Positions 5,720-5,762 of a DNA stretch of 5,762 nt are shown here, piece after piece (position 1 is the first letter of the stretch; every line of letters begins with the position of its first letter). The translations under genes and the position numbers were made by a program. Source of the stretch: Candidatus Gastranaerophilales bacterium (GTDB lineage Bacteria > Cyanobacteriota > Vampirovibrionia > Gastranaerophilales > JAQUYY01); NCBI GenBank assembly GCA_028691575.1, contig JAQUYY010000126.1:1-5762 (forward strand), given 5' to 3'. The notes beneath the pieces are model-generated. The model was not told where the DNA came from. It saw nothing but the letters and a program-made list of their open reading frames with translations, and searched no databases.

Positions 5720-5762
5720 ATAAGAGATAGGAGTTTGCCTGACGGCGTTCCGATTTATCGGA
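5720..5762 (+). other. Start of a transcript leader with a hairpin, cut by the right edge
   Basis: Downstream of the promoter is AGGAG (5731-5735), a good Shine-Dalgarno sequence, but no ATG or GTG follows at normal spacing; the TTG at 5737 is too close. At 5749-5762, TCCGA-TTTA-TCGGA forms a 5 bp stem with a 4 nt loop, and the preceding GACGGCGT could extend the stem if the sequence beyond the edge is complementary. It may be a structured leader, small RNA or terminator-like hairpin; the window ends too soon to decide. Confidence 0.3.

Noticed and set aside
5736..5762. Start of a 5S-like rRNA, suggested by TTTGCCTGACGGC
   Set aside because: The resemblance to a 5S start is limited to a few bases and the following sequence does not continue in the 5S pattern; too little sequence remains to support it.
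1..5762. CRISPR array, insertion-sequence ends or tRNA genes
   Set aside because: I saw no regularly spaced repeats, no terminal inverted repeats with target duplications and no cloverleaf-like sequence.

Overview
The window reads as bacterial DNA of moderate GC (roughly 43 percent by eye). Genes are tightly packed, promoters look sigma70-type, and all gene families present are bacterial. Shine-Dalgarno signals are weak at most starts. The lineage cannot be fixed from this sequence. A small-genome or candidate-phylum bacterium is possible, but that is only an impression.

Almost the whole window (1-5331) is one minus-strand gene train, so transcription runs from right to left. In transcription order it holds an AbiEi-type antitoxin/regulator (5331-4741), an AbiEii-type nucleotidyltransferase toxin (4734-4030), a full-length RadC/JAMM protein (3999-3337), a type I restriction subunit HsdR of the EcoEI type (3333-1069), and the first 359 codons of the partner methyltransferase HsdM (1079 to the left edge, continuing outside). 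Gaps are 6, 30 and 3 nt, and hsdR and hsdM overlap by 11 nt. A good sigma70 promoter (TTGACT, 17 bp, TAAAAT) sits just upstream of abiEi, and I saw no terminator between the genes. The region is best read as a compound defence operon: a type IV toxin-antitoxin (abortive infection) pair leading, a RadC protein in the middle, and a type I restriction-modification system following. The specificity subunit HsdS is not in the window and would be expected to the left of position 1.

To the right lies a 103 bp divergent intergenic region with overlapping promoter elements on both strands. It is followed by a small plus-strand gene (about 5441-5626) for a 61-residue zinc-ribbon protein of unknown function. 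The last 136 bp hold no complete gene. They contain a perfect DnaA-box sequence, a short direct repeat, a plausible plus-strand promoter, and the start of a possible structured leader cut off by the right edge.

The known families explain the coding content. The less ordinary points are the linkage of AbiE, RadC and type I restriction-modification in one transcription unit, and the overlapping divergent promoter in front of an orphan zinc-ribbon gene.
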